Notes: a model not told the origin generated them from the sequence alone. A stretch of 64,000 nt of DNA from CAWCCP01 sp963701245 (GCA_963701245.1 OY969576.1:1736001-1800000); one strand, 5' to 3'. Shown: positions 52,130 to 62,950, counted from the first letter of the stretch. Program-made: numbers and translations.

Positions 52130-54516
52130 ATGACAAAAAGGGATAGGCTTTTTCAGGAGTAATCGGGTACATACGGCATCATACATTGCTGGTCGGCCTA
52201 GGGATGATATTTATAGTAGCAATCGGCTGCACCTATGTTGCCGCACCTACCGCAAATGCCTATCCAATTAACTGTAGTTATCCAACTAATCGATGTGGTT
52301 ATTTTTATGGAAGAAACGAGCCAGAGCCATATGATTTTGTGTTTGCTTGCGGTCTATACGACTACAACGTTGGTCAATTAGAAAGTGACATCATAAATTA
52401 TACAAACGGCACTATTCCTGCAAATCAAATGCCTCCAAACTGCGCGCCTAATCTTGGTAAAGCGCAATACGAAGCAGGAGGAGCATATGTGATTTTAACT
52501 ATGCTCGGATATCCAGCAGGAACTTCCAAGAGTGTCGCTCAGCAGCCAGCCGTTCAGGCTGAATGGCTCAAAAGGGTGAATTATTACAATTCACAGGGTT
52601 GGATTGATTACCACTATACGTTGCCAAATAATTTTGATGGGTGCAGAAATACGGCTTATCAGATAGCTTCGCCTGATATTGCAACAGTCAATGACTGCCA
52701 AAATGGCTTGCAGGCAATTAAATTTGAAGATCCAGCCGACCCCTCCCATCATTATGTCATCAAGCAGCAGTGTGGTAATCCGATAGGAGATTTAAGTGCG
52801 CTTAACCCGGTGCCCCCGGTACTATCTTGGGATCTAGTTCTTTCAGCTAGTGCATCAATTGCAACTGCATTAGCGGGTAGGTCAACGAATGCCACTTTTA
52901 ATTTTACTGTTCATAATAATGGACCGGATACGGCAAGCTATCCAGAAAATGTGAATTACTACCATCCCACTGCGGGAACATTGGCGGCAACACTCAATAG
53001 CGGCAATCGCATTACCGCAATAGCGGCAACCTATACATGGTCTGACACTATTACCATTCCCAATACGGCAGCCATAAATGATGAATATTGCCAACTTATC
53101 CATGTCGACGATGCTACGGGGCCGAGTACTGGTGGTCGAGATAGCAGTGAAGTGTGTGTAAAAGTCATAGCTCCACCCTGCGTCGGCAATGTGACACCGG
53201 GATTAGATCCGTGGCAACCGGGTGTGACCTCTAATGTCACACTCAGCTTTCCGGCGTACCAGGCAGCGTCCCAAACATTGACATATTCAGCTACAGGGCC
53301 AGGAGGATACAGTTTGTCAGGTGGACCGGTTACGGTAGCCAAAGGTGTCGGTACGTATGTAATAGGTCCTCCATCCAATCCTATTACTCCAACTCAAGCG
53401 GGTGTTTATAACTTTACCTGGAAACCATCAGCTGCTTCTAATTCGTGCAGCGGTTCCATTACTATCGTTGATATACCTTATTTTGCGGTATACAACGGTA
53501 ATGTCAGTGCAGGTGGGGACTTCTCGCCAGGTTGTCAGAGCGGTTCTGGTGGTGCGGGAGGAGTACTGGCTGGCTGGTTTGATAATCAAGCGGCGATAGC
53601 AGGGGCAAATACTTCATTGTCGGCAATTGCATTAGGCCAAATAACAGGTTTCGGCAGTACCCATACTGGTACGATCGCACCAAATATGCCACCGATTGGC
53701 AGTACGTTCGCAAACGCTGGAGCAGGTTCGGGCAGCGTGACTTCGAGCGCCACTTTACCAAATCTTGGTGGTGATTTTGGGGGAGAAAAATGTTTCTATA
53801 CTCCAACACAACCAGCCAACACACTGGCCAACATATCGAATCCAGGTACGGTTGGCGTTGCGCCGTTGGATAACGGTCCTCATAGCTATAAGGCGAGTGT
53901 TGCTGGAAATCTCACATTGAATGGTGGAAGTATAAATCCTGGTAAGGATGTTGCCCTTTATGTTACCGGCGATGTGTATATCACACCGGGTGCTACGGGG
54001 GGCATTGTCTATAACGGCGCTGGCGGTGGATGGACTGTAAATTCTAATGATACAACAACAGTGCCATCATTTGTACTAGTAGTAACGGGAGGTAATATTT
54101 ATATTGATCCTCATGTAACAGAGCTGGATGGTACGTATATCGCCGAAAAAGACAATCTTGGTAAAGGTGGCACAATCTTTACCTGTGGTTATGATACGGG
54201 AGGACATAACTATGCTTCATGGCCAGCAAGTAGTATGTACAGTAACTGCAATAATCAGTTACTAGTAGATGGAAGTTTTATTGCCGATCAAGTCGATCTT
54301 CAACGAACGTATGGCACACTACAGGATGCAAACAAAACTGAGAGTCCCGATAGTATTTCAAGAGTATGCACAAACGGCCCAACGGCAAGCCCAGTTTGTG
54401 CTGCAGATTTTTTCAATGCTGGGCCGGAAACGTATCTTTCCAGCCCTGCTGTGGCAGCTCCTAATGGAGGAGCAATATATTACAATGCAATTACCAGTTT
54501 GCCGCCTGTATTGTGA
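52130..54516 (+). CDS. large secreted surface protein; N-terminus split by an apparent frameshift
   Basis: The long frame (776 codons from TTG 52186) lacks a proper start: no ATG/GTG precedes it in frame after the TAG at 52144. An ATG at 52130 in another frame encodes MTKRDRLF and meets this frame at a run of five T (52149-52153). Joining them gives a good signal peptide (basic start, VGLGMIFIVAIGCTYVAAP, cleavage near ANAY). The mature part has a cysteine-rich N-domain, a DUF11-like beta domain (TVHNNGPDTASYP), a further beta domain, then a Gly/Ser-rich region and a repeated beta pattern ending near VDGSFIADQVDLQRTYGT. Position just before the pilus genes suggests a surface or pilus-linked adhesin. 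Confidence 0.6.
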
Positions 54517-54693
54517 TAAACTATGAACATATACGTAAGAAAAACAAATGACAACCTAAGGAAAACATAGAATCAACATGGGTGGGCAAAAGTCAGACAT
54601 TTATATTGGGGCACCCCGCAGCCATACGCTAAATAGGTATGGTAGATTGCCCCTATTATCAGATTATGCTTATGGTATAATCGAGGCTAGATT

Positions 54694-55734
54694 ATGAGCT
54701 CACTATTTAATAGTACCACTGAATTTTTTGGTCTGGATATTGGAACGACGGCTTTACGATTAGTGCAACTCAGAGGGGGGAACCCAAAAACTCTCATAAA
54801 ATATGCCTATGTACCTCTTGAAGGAAATGTGTCGCTTAGTGACTCCAAAACAGATCAGCAAAAGCTCGCTCAAACAATTGCCCAACTTGTCACCCAGTCA
54901 CATTTAACTGTACGAAATGTAGCTGTTGGTATACCCTCCGGACGAGTCTTTACGACGGTAGCTGACGTCGACCGATTATCTACCAATGAAATGGCTAAGA
55001 GCATGCGCTTTGAAGCAGATTCATTGATTCCGACACCTCTCGCTGAGTCCAAAATTGACTGGGCACTCCTTGGTGATTCGCCCTCGGATAAAACAAAGCA
55101 AGAAATACTACTCAGCAGTGTTCCTAATTCATATGTTGAATCCAGGTTGGATATATTAGAGTCAATCGGATTAAATGTAATTGCTTTTGAACCAGATAAT
55201 TTAGCAATGGCGCGTGCATTAGTGACGCCTGGTGCTACTGAGCCTCAACTTATTTTGGATGTGGGTCGTAAGACAACAGATTTAGTAGTAACAATGAATG
55301 GCGCGCCTCATCTTACTAGAGCAATCCCTACCGGCGTAGAAGCGATTATTCGTTCGGCTACCCAAAATCTCAATATAGACGAAAAACAAGCCGAACAATT
55401 TGTATATAAGTTTGGCCTGAGCCAAGATAAGTTGGAAGGTCAAGTATTTCAAGCTATCAGTGCGACTGTCGACATGCTGACGACTGAAATTGAAAAATCG
55501 ATAAAGTTTTTCCAGACTCGTTACACTGGATCGAAGATTGAGCGACTAGTTGTTACCGGGGGAGCTTCCGTAGTTCCAGAATTCCCCCTGTACTTAGCGA
55601 ATAAGTTTGGTCTGAATGTTGAAATTGGAAACGCCTGGCGAAATGTCACTTTTAGCCGAGATCGACAAAATGAATTGTTATCAATATCTAATCAATTTGG
55701 TGTGGCAGTTGGATTAGCGGAGCGCTCCGAATGA
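54694..55734 (+). CDS. pilM: type IV pilus assembly protein PilM
   Basis: A 346-residue actin-like ATPase of the pilus platform: FFGLDIGTTALRLVQLRG at the N-terminus, VGIPSGRVFTTVAD, LILDVGRKTTDLVVTMNG (second phosphate loop) and LVVTGGASVVPEF (adenosine motif). PilM binds the N-terminus of PilN on the cytosolic face. TGG-TATAAT (54673-54681) lies 12 nt before the ATG, giving a leader of about 5 nt and marking the start of the pilMNO transcript. Confidence 0.93.
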   Translation: MSSLFNSTTEFFGLDIGTTALRLVQLRGGNPKTLIKYAYVPLEGNVSLSDSKTDQQKLAQTIAQLVTQSHLTVRNVAVGIPSGRVFTTVADVDRLSTNEMAKSMRFEADSLIPTPLAESKIDWALLGDSPSDKTKQEILLSSVPNSYVESRLDILESIGLNVIAFEPDNLAMARALVTPGATEPQLILDVGRKTTDLVVTMNGAPHLTRAIPTGVEAIIRSATQNLNIDEKQAEQFVYKFGLSQDKLEGQVFQAISATVDMLTTEIEKSIKFFQTRYTGSKIERLVVTGGASVVPEFPLYLANKFGLNVEIGNAWRNVTFSRDRQNELLSISNQFGVAVGLAERSE

Positions 55735-55789
55735 GAAAGCATGTTTCTTTTGGCCAAACGAGGGCGATATCTAATTTGGGAGAAGGTTT

Positions 55790-56482
55790 ATGATACAGTT
55801 TAATCTTCTTCCCGATGTAAAACTTGAATATATTAAAGCACAACGAGTTCGAAGTATTGTATTGAGTGTCTCAATAATTTTAAGTATTGCTGCAATTGCT
55901 ATGCTGCTAGTACTGCTCAGTATTGTCGGTCTGCAGAAAAAACATCTTAACGACGTGAAACGTGATGTTGCGACAGAAACTACGACTCTCCAGAATAAGC
56001 CAAATATCGGAACAATTCTCACGGTTCAAAACCAATTAGAGAGCCTCACGGCTCTTCATAACGGCAAACCAGCCGCTGACCGTTTATTTAATTACTTAAA
56101 TGAATTAACACCGGCTTCAGTATCGATAACAAATATGTCATTTGATTTTACTGAATATTCAGTAACTATCACTGGTACTTCAGATGCGCTGAGTGATGTA
56201 AACCAGTTTGTTGATACTCTAAAATTAACGAATTTCACGTCTAATGAGAATTCGACTCAAAGTTCAGCTTTCAGTGATGTTGTTTTGACTGACTTTGGTT
56301 TGAATACGTCGGCCCAAAATCCGGCAGACGAAGCGAACTACACGATCACGTTTGATTATAACAAGAGTATTTTTGATAACACTCAAACAATCAAGCTTGA
56401 GGTGCCGACGGTTACAACGAGGGCGCAGCTTCAAAACCCAACCGATCTCTTTCAAGCCACAAGCACCCCAGGAGGCCAGTAA
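55790..56482 (+). CDS. pilN: type IV pilus assembly protein PilN
   Basis: A 230-residue bitopic protein. The conserved INLLP-like motif is MIQFNLLPDVKLEYIKAQR, the segment that docks into PilM; one membrane helix follows (about 22-45, VLSVSIILSIAAIAMLLVLL), then a coiled stretch and a periplasmic/extracellular ferredoxin-like domain. GGAG upstream. It overlaps pilO by 1 nt (TAATG). Confidence 0.85.
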   Translation: MIQFNLLPDVKLEYIKAQRVRSIVLSVSIILSIAAIAMLLVLLSIVGLQKKHLNDVKRDVATETTTLQNKPNIGTILTVQNQLESLTALHNGKPAADRLFNYLNELTPASVSITNMSFDFTEYSVTITGTSDALSDVNQFVDTLKLTNFTSNENSTQSSAFSDVVLTDFGLNTSAQNPADEANYTITFDYNKSIFDNTQTIKLEVPTVTTRAQLQNPTDLFQATSTPGGQ

Positions 56483-57162
56483 TGATGGTAATGCCTAATT
56501 TATCGACAAAACGTCTTGCAATAAGCCGAGCCAATACTCAAATGGTTGTCATTGCAGCAGTAGCGACCTTTATTACGATCTTCTGCCTTTTTGCGGCGAA
56601 GGCTCTCCTTAGTCAGTACGGATATCAATCTCGAGTAACTAAAGCTGAGTCAACCGCAAACGATCAACTGAAGAAAAATATTTCAACTTACGCTGAGCTA
56701 TTAAACTCCTACCAAGCCTTTAACGCTCAACCAACGAATGTCATAGGTGGTAGCAGTACTGGCAGTGGAAATAATGCTGGAACCAATGCAACGATAGTGC
56801 TCGATGCTCTACCGAGTAGCTACGACTTTCCGGCTCTTGCTTCAAGCTTGGAAAAGATTCTAGTAGGTAACAACTTCTCCGTAACTAGTATTACGGGTAC
56901 CGATGATCAACTCACCGAAGGTTCAAATAGCTCAAGTCCAAATCCACAACCCGTCTCAATGCCGTTTTCATTTACAGTTAGTAATGCCACGTATGCGTCT
57001 GTCGAGCAGCTTATGGTGACGTTGGAAGAATCAATTCGACCGATTCAAGTCGATTCAATTACCTTAAGTGGTGCCGCCAATAATATGTCGCTTACAGTGA
57101 ACGCACACACTTTCTATCAGCCAGCTAAAAACCTTGGCATTAAGACGGAGGTCATAAAATGA
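56482..57162 (+). CDS. pilO: PilO-like type IV pilus protein
   Basis: A 226-residue bitopic protein: short basic N-terminus, membrane helix about 25-45 (VVIAAVATFITIFCLFAA), coiled-coil segment (YQSRVTKAESTANDQLKKN), then a C-terminal domain of the PilO/ferredoxin-like type (YDFPALASSLEKILVGNNF; YASVEQLMVTLEESIRPI). Position directly after pilN, with translational coupling, supports the assignment despite low motif content. Confidence 0.78.
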   Translation: MMVMPNLSTKRLAISRANTQMVVIAAVATFITIFCLFAAKALLSQYGYQSRVTKAESTANDQLKKNISTYAELLNSYQAFNAQPTNVIGGSSTGSGNNAGTNATIVLDALPSSYDFPALASSLEKILVGNNFSVTSITGTDDQLTEGSNSSSPNPQPVSMPFSFTVSNATYASVEQLMVTLEESIRPIQVDSITLSGAANNMSLTVNAHTFYQPAKNLGIKTEVIK

Positions 57163-57196
57163 CCTGTTGCAGTATAGCTATAAGGGAGGAAATTCG

Positions 57197-57448
57197 ATGA
57201 AACAAAAAGACATGGCCCTCATACTTGTGGTTGTATTTATGAGTGTCGTTTTTTCAATCTTTGTCAGTAAAGCAATCTTTACGTCGCCGAAAAATCGCCA
57301 ACAGCAAGTTGTGGTAGTCCAACCAATAACCTCCGATTTTCCACAACCTGATACCAGTTACTTTAATAGTAATTCATTTGATCCGACGAAAGCTATCAAT
57401 ATTGGGCAGAATCAGAATACTAACCCGTTCAACAGCACCTCACCATAA
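57197..57448 (+). CDS. small membrane-anchored protein of the pilus locus
   Basis: An 83-residue protein with an N-terminal membrane helix (MALILVVVFMSVVFSIFVS, after MKQKD) and a polar Asn/Gln/Pro/Ser-rich outer segment. The start has GGGAGGAAA, 5 nt spacing; an upstream TTG would add ten residues. It occupies the position of pilP in Gram-negative clusters but has no PilP domain, and no secretin follows, in keeping with a monoderm pilus machine. Confidence 0.6.
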   Translation: MKQKDMALILVVVFMSVVFSIFVSKAIFTSPKNRQQQVVVVQPITSDFPQPDTSYFNSNSFDPTKAINIGQNQNTNPFNSTSP

Positions 57449-57569
57449 AAGAGGAGCTGCTAGTGGCCACACAACTTTTGTATAGTAGTCTAAACGTCAA
57501 ACTCAGAACAGCTGCGAGCGCTCAACTACATCTACGGCCGTTAAGTGTATCTAAAAGAAGGTTTGAGAC

Positions 57570-59375
57570 ATGAGCGTGCTATCGGCTGTCACTGAACAAC
57601 AAGTAGAGGACACTCTAGTTGAAAGCGGCATGTTAACTGCTGATAAATTAGCAGAAGCACGAGAGGAAGCCAAAAAAAATAGCGAACCAGTCCTAAGTTA
57701 TATAGTTAAAAATAATTACATAACTGATGAACAATTAACCAAAGCAAATGCCACTATTACCAAGGTGCCATATGTGAACTTAAGCCAGGCACAAGTGGAT
57801 CCAGAGGTGCTTAAACTACTCCCTCAGGATATTGCCGAACGGTATATGGCAGTGCCTCTTGGTGAAATGCAACATCGATTAGTCGTAGCCATGCTAGATG
57901 CTGATAACGTACAGGCAGTAGATTTCTTAAGTAATAAAATAGGTCGCCCATTAAAGGTCTATGTCGCAAGTGAAGCTGGAATACGTCACGTATTAAAACA
58001 GTATCAAGCCACTATAGATACGCAAATGTCTAATGCGTTTAGTTTGAGTGTTTCCGGAAAAGGATCAGCTGAAAATTCAAGCGCTAACGAAAAAGGTGAC
58101 AAGAAAAAGAGCCAGATAAAAACGCTTGTCGAAGATTCTCCAATTAGTAAAGCATTAACTGCGATACTTGAGTTTGCGGCACATAACCGGGCTAGCGATG
58201 TACATATTGAACCGTTAGAGAATGAATTAAAAGTTCGCTGTCGAGTAGATGGTGTTTTACGGGAAGTAATGCGTTTGCCAAAGAACACCGAAGCTGCCCT
58301 CATTTCACGAATAAAGATTTTGGCGAATCTAAAGATTGACGAACACCGCATTCCGCAAGATGGTCAATTTAGTATTTTGGTAGATGGAAGAGGCATTGAT
58401 ATGAGGATAGCAATAGCACCAACAGTTTGGGGTGAGCAGGTAGTTATCAGGTTGCTGGATAAAAGCGGCACATCCTTTAAATTGGAAGATATGGGTTATG
58501 CCGGGCGGGCTCTTCGCACCATCCGAAAAGGTTTGGAGCGGCCAAATGGCATGATTTTGACTAGTGGACCTACTGGATCGGGCAAATCAACATCTCTGTA
58601 TGCCTTATTACAAGAAATTAAGAATGAATCAATAAATATTGTTACGCTCGAAGACCCCGTCGAATACAAGATGGATGGCATCAATCAGATTCAAGTCAAT
58701 GCCGATGTGGGATTAACCTTTGCCTCGGGGCTGCGCAGTATTCTTCGACAAGACCCAAATGTAATTATGGTGGGGGAGATACGTGACAAAGAAACGGCCC
58801 AGCTTGCCATACAGGCATCACTGACAGGCCACCTTGTGTTTAGCACGCTCCACACTAATAGTGCAGCCGGTATCTTGCCTCGATTGCTGGATATGGGAAT
58901 TGAGCCATTTTTGATTGCGAGCACCGTTCATACGGTGATTGGCCAGCGTCTAGCACGTCGGATTGATGAGAGCGGCAAACAACAATATCAATCAACTACC
59001 GCAGAATCACAGTCAATTCATGAGGCGCTTGGCTCACTTTTGCCACCTACCCCAGATAAAGTCGAAGCGGTCTCGAAAGATCTAGGGTATAAAAGCTTGC
59101 CCTTAGCGAGTCAAACCGCTTATACTTTAAGCAAGGGAACGGATGCTCCTGACAGCCCAGGCGGTTATAAGGGCCGTTTAGGATTATATGAAGTATTTGA
59201 AATAACTGAAGCGGTACAAGCGTTAATTATGAAAAGAGCTACCAGTTCCGAAATAGAAAAAGCCGCGGTAAGCGATGGAATGGTAACGATGCTGGAAGAT
59301 GGCTACTTAAAAGCATTGAACGGTCAAACAACTTTAACTGAAGTAAATCGTGTAGCTGCGACTGGAAGATCATAG
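57570..59375 (+). CDS. pilB: type IV pilus assembly ATPase PilB
   Basis: A 601-residue GspE/PilB family ATPase. The N-terminal MshEN domain (residues about 1-150) is followed by SDVHIEPLENELKVRCRVDG, Walker A TSGPTGSGKSTSLYAL (about 332), the Asp box and Walker B-like IRDKETAQLAIQASLTGHLV, and the His box TLHTNSAAGILPRLLDMG. The tetracysteine zinc motif seen in many PilBs is not present. It powers pilus extension. The start is preceded by GAAGG. Confidence 0.95.
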   Translation: MSVLSAVTEQQVEDTLVESGMLTADKLAEAREEAKKNSEPVLSYIVKNNYITDEQLTKANATITKVPYVNLSQAQVDPEVLKLLPQDIAERYMAVPLGEMQHRLVVAMLDADNVQAVDFLSNKIGRPLKVYVASEAGIRHVLKQYQATIDTQMSNAFSLSVSGKGSAENSSANEKGDKKKSQIKTLVEDSPISKALTAILEFAAHNRASDVHIEPLENELKVRCRVDGVLREVMRLPKNTEAALISRIKILANLKIDEHRIPQDGQFSILVDGRGIDMRIAIAPTVWGEQVVIRLLDKSGTSFKLEDMGYAGRALRTIRKGLERPNGMILTSGPTGSGKSTSLYALLQEIKNESINIVTLEDPVEYKMDGINQIQVNADVGLTFASGLRSILRQDPNVIMVGEIRDKETAQLAIQASLTGHLVFSTLHTNSAAGILPRLLDMGIEPFLIASTVHTVIGQRLARRIDESGKQQYQSTTAESQSIHEALGSLLPPTPDKVEAVSKDLGYKSLPLASQTAYTLSKGTDAPDSPGGYKGRLGLYEVFEITEAVQALIMKRATSSEIEKAAVSDGMVTMLEDGYLKALNGQTTLTEVNRVAATGRS

Positions 59376-59438
59376 ATGGTTATCGATAACATAAAGGAAG
59401 TTTTGAAACAACGGCGAATAGGGTAGGGGAAACATAAC

Positions 59439-60506
59439 ATGCAATCACAACCAAGAATTGAGATACTTCTCGATGAAGTCATCAAAAAGAAAGCCTCGGA
59501 CTTACATATCCAGGTTGGCTTGCCCCCCATGCTTCGTATTGATGGTGCATTGACGCCAGTAACTGGCGCTGATGTACTAGATGAAGAAGCTATTGAATCG
59601 CTGATTTTTGCTGTGCTAGATGAAGATCAGAAGCAGATCTTATTAAAGGACAAAGAATTTGATTTTAGTTTTGCGTATGGAGATCTTGGTCGATTTAGGG
59701 TTAACGCGTTCCATGAACGTGGAAATATGGCTGCCGCTTTTCGATTGATTCCTAATGAAATTCTAAGTGTTGAGCAGTTAGGTTTGCCAGGTGTCGTGAA
59801 TAAGTTTGCGGATTATCCGCGAGGTCTCGTACTTGTAACCGGACCTACAGGCTCGGGCAAATCGACGACTCTCGCAGCAATGGTTCATAAGATTAATGTG
59901 GAAAGATCCGTACACATAATCACCATTGAAGATCCAATCGAATTTACGCACAGATCTCAAAAATCTGTGATTGTTCAACGTGAAGTTCACTATGATACGT
60001 ACTCTTTTAGTGCGGCGTTAAGAAGTGCACTGCGCGAAGATCCCGATGTGGTTCTAGTCGGTGAGATGCGTGATTTGGAAACTATTGCGAGCGCAATAAC
60101 CATTGCCGAAACTGGTCACCTGGTATTTGCCACACTTCATACAAATAGCGCCGCGCAAAGTATAGATCGTATGATAGACGTGTTTCCTCCCCACCAACAA
60201 CCTCAAATTAGAGCACAATTGGCTAATATTCTAATGTCAATCACTTGTCAGCGTTTGATTCCGGCTATAGGCGGAGGACGTATTGTTTCGGCAGAAATTC
60301 TCGTCGCAACTCCAGCGGTCCGAAATATTATCCGAGAGGGTAAGAATTATCAACTCGAGGCGGTAATCCAAACCGGAGCAGAATTTGGTATGCAATCAAT
60401 GGATAAAACACTGGCAAGTCTCATACACGAAGGTAGGGTAACTTACGATGAGGCGAGAAATGTTGCGGTTGATCTCGACGAGCTTGATCGATTAATGAGG
60501 GGATGA
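59439..60506 (+). CDS. pilT: type IV pilus retraction ATPase PilT
   Basis: A 355-residue PilT: KASDLHIQVGLPPMLRIDG, Walker A VTGPTGSGKSTTLAAM (about 134), VGEMRDLETIASAITIAETGHLVFATLHTN in segments, and the conserved AIGG-like C-terminal motif (LIPAIGGGRIVSAEIL). A retraction motor implies twitching-type or DNA/host contact pili. It lies between pilB and pilC. Confidence 0.95.
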   Translation: MQSQPRIEILLDEVIKKKASDLHIQVGLPPMLRIDGALTPVTGADVLDEEAIESLIFAVLDEDQKQILLKDKEFDFSFAYGDLGRFRVNAFHERGNMAAAFRLIPNEILSVEQLGLPGVVNKFADYPRGLVLVTGPTGSGKSTTLAAMVHKINVERSVHIITIEDPIEFTHRSQKSVIVQREVHYDTYSFSAALRSALREDPDVVLVGEMRDLETIASAITIAETGHLVFATLHTNSAAQSIDRMIDVFPPHQQPQIRAQLANILMSITCQRLIPAIGGGRIVSAEILVATPAVRNIIREGKNYQLEAVIQTGAEFGMQSMDKTLASLIHEGRVTYDEARNVAVDLDELDRLMRG

Positions 60507-60585
60507 TACGCATGATTCGCTATAATTTGAAATTCCTATACAACAGCATGAAACAAAATAAAAATGATTCGGAGGCACTGTTACC

Positions 60586-61803
60586 ATGTTGACATATAAC
60601 TATGAAGCGAGGAATGCGGCCACCGGACAACGGGTAAAAGCTCAAGTCCAGGCAGATAATGAGCAAGCAGCCGTAAAATTAATTCGCGGCCAAGGTCTAA
60701 CACCTATTTCGATTCAAGCTGAAAGAAGTAGCGGGGGGCCTCACTTTCGACACATAAAAATTAAAGACAAAGTATTATTTAGTCGCCAGTTATCAACTTT
60801 ACTAAATGCTGGCTTACCATTAGTGCAGTCCCTACGCAGTGTAGCGGACCAGACTACGAATAAAGCTTTTCGAATTATCATTAGTCAGATAATTACTGAT
60901 GTGGAAGCGGGCACCGCTTTTAGTGCGGCGCTGTCGAAGTATCCGACTGTCTTTAATAGAGTTTTTGTAAGTCTTGTGGCGGCAGGAGAAACGTCTGGTA
61001 CGCTCGACCAGGCATTAGAGAGATTAGCGGACCAGCAAGAAAAGGATGCTGATATCATTTCCAAGGTTCGTGGTGCGATGATTTATCCAGTCATCGTGTT
61101 ATGCGTGATGTTGGGTGTAATGACATTTATGGTCATTAAGGTATTGCCACAGGTTCAATCTATCTATGCAGGGTTAAAAGGCGTTTCTCTGCCTCTTGTG
61201 ACAAGAATATTGCTTGCCATATCACATTTCTTAACTCACTACTGGTGGATCGTTATCATTGTACTTGTCATATTAATAGTCGTAGGGTCGCGTTGGGCAC
61301 GGACATTCGGTGGTAGATCAGTTATTGATAAATTTAAGATGAAGGCTTGGCCGGTCGGTCCGCTCTTTATGAAAATGTATATGGCACGATTTGCGCGCAC
61401 CGGTACTACCCTAGTCGCAAGTGGCGTGCCACTTATTCAAGTACTCGAAATTACTTCGGATGCCGTAGATAACGTGCACATCACTAAATCACTTCATAGG
61501 GCAATAGATAAGGTGAAAGGCGGAAAGTCACTATCCGATTCGCTCACTAATGATCCTAATTTCTTAGAGTTGGTTCCGAATATGCTACGAATAGGTGAAC
61601 AGTCCGGGGCGTTGGAGACGATGCTCGCTAAAGTGGCTGATTATTATGAAAAAGAAGTTGATAACGAGATTAAAACTATCTCTACCATTATAGAGCCAGT
61701 CATGATGGTATTAATGGGCGTCATGGCGCTTACCATTGTGGCAGCTATCTTATTGCCAATCTACGGTCTGGTCAATCAATCAGGCTTCGTAAACGCTGGT
61801 TAA
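60586..61803 (+). CDS. pilC: type IV pilus inner membrane platform protein PilC
   Basis: A 405-residue GspF/PilC protein with two T2SSF domains (FSRQLSTLLNAGLPLVQSLR, and FARTGTTLVASGVPLIQVLE) and three membrane helices (about 168-190, 212-235, 372-395). It anchors the ATPases PilB and PilT to the pilus base. The start has GGAGG before ATG. Confidence 0.95.
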   Translation: MLTYNYEARNAATGQRVKAQVQADNEQAAVKLIRGQGLTPISIQAERSSGGPHFRHIKIKDKVLFSRQLSTLLNAGLPLVQSLRSVADQTTNKAFRIIISQIITDVEAGTAFSAALSKYPTVFNRVFVSLVAAGETSGTLDQALERLADQQEKDADIISKVRGAMIYPVIVLCVMLGVMTFMVIKVLPQVQSIYAGLKGVSLPLVTRILLAISHFLTHYWWIVIIVLVILIVVGSRWARTFGGRSVIDKFKMKAWPVGPLFMKMYMARFARTGTTLVASGVPLIQVLEITSDAVDNVHITKSLHRAIDKVKGGKSLSDSLTNDPNFLELVPNMLRIGEQSGALETMLAKVADYYEKEVDNEIKTISTIIEPVMMVLMGVMALTIVAAILLPIYGLVNQSGFVNAG

Positions 61804-61808
61804 AACAT

Positions 61809-62315
61809 ATGTTGAGTGCTCGATCAGAGTCCATACGACCAAGAAGTCGCGCCGAAGCGAATATACTTCAAAATGCAGGTTTTACGATAGTTGAAACAAT
61901 CATAGTCTTAGCGATTGCCGGTTTGATTTTATTGCTAGTGTTTTACGCCGTTCCAACTCTGGAGCGCAATGGTCGAAATAGTCAGCGAAAACAGGATGTC
62001 AGTACCATCTTACAAGGAGTTTCACATTACGAATTGGATAATTCCGCTAACTTTCCAACTAACGTCACTACTTTGTTAAAATACGCACCACAAAACTTAG
62101 CTTGGTATATACCCAGCGATATACAGCTAAACCCCGGCCAGGTTGCGGCTCCGGCGGTAACTAGTACCGAAGATGTAGAAATATACGATTTTGAGTTTTG
62201 TAGCTCAACGACGTTTGGATCAACCACAAACCAAGGTGCTGATTACAGCAATATCGTTGCTTTATATGCAGTAGAAGGGGGCGGTGGAGCAGTATCTGAA
62301 TGCCAGCAGCTTTAA
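61809..62315 (+). CDS. type IV prepilin-like protein
   Basis: A 168-residue prepilin. The leader of about 23 residues, rich in Arg/Ser, ends at Gly before FTIVETIIVLAIAGLILLL, with the key Glu at +5, the signature cleaved by PilD. Then a coiled helix (ERNGRNSQRKQDVSTIL) and a globular C-terminus with late cysteines (FEFCSSTT, SECQQL). Could be a minor or major pilin. It starts 5 nt after pilC. Confidence 0.88.
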   Translation: MLSARSESIRPRSRAEANILQNAGFTIVETIIVLAIAGLILLLVFYAVPTLERNGRNSQRKQDVSTILQGVSHYELDNSANFPTNVTTLLKYAPQNLAWYIPSDIQLNPGQVAAPAVTSTEDVEIYDFEFCSSTTFGSTTNQGADYSNIVALYAVEGGGGAVSECQQL

Positions 62316-62413
62316 GAGGTATCTCCTGCGGAAAGTACTTGCATTTTTTACAGCAGCTGTTTATTATCAAACCATAAGCAATAAATCAGTAATACGCAAA
62401 GGGGGCATTTGTA

Positions 62414-62929
62414 ATGCTAGCTAAATTAAAAAAATATAAGGATTCGAGATCCAGCGAAGGATTCACAATCATCGAGGTTATGATTGTCCTCGCAATTGCC
62501 GGATTGATCCTGTTAATCGTCTTCTTGGCAGTTCCGGCACTCCAGCGAAACGCTCGAAATACACAGCGTAACACAGATGTCGGCTCGCTCATTGGGGCAT
62601 TTAATGAGTATGTTGATAATCAGAATGGTACTGTTCCCACGGCAAGCTGTACGGGCGCTACGCCATGTGCCTGGTTGACGAATGCGAAAACAGGGTTCTA
62701 TGGCAATGGTGGTTGGACAGCAACAAGCTTTGTCTACACTTATTCTGCTGCAGCTCAGGCATTAGCTGATCCGAATAATGGCAACAACGTTCTCATGGGT
62801 AACTACATGGGTTGTAACGCTGCCGGTACTGCATCAGCAAATGGTACTAGCGCACGAAACGTAGCCATCCTCTACGATGTAGAAGTTGGTGGTGGTGGTC
62901 TTCAAGAAGAGTGTAAGACTGTCGATTAA
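62414..62929 (+). CDS. type IV prepilin-like protein (probable major pilin)
   Basis: A 171-residue prepilin: 15-residue leader, Gly, then FTIIEVMIVLAIAGLILLIVF with Glu at +5. It shares the N-terminal helix with the previous gene (about 40 residues nearly identical in pattern) but has a different globular domain with Cys pairs (SCTGATPCAW; MGCNAAG; EECKTVD). AAAGGGGG before the start and a strong terminator right after suggest high expression, hence probable major subunit. Confidence 0.88.
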   Translation: MLAKLKKYKDSRSSEGFTIIEVMIVLAIAGLILLIVFLAVPALQRNARNTQRNTDVGSLIGAFNEYVDNQNGTVPTASCTGATPCAWLTNAKTGFYGNGGWTATSFVYTYSAAAQALADPNNGNNVLMGNYMGCNAAGTASANGTSARNVAILYDVEVGGGGLQEECKTVD

Positions 62930-62950
62930 AACAAAAAGTGAGTTCCGTGT

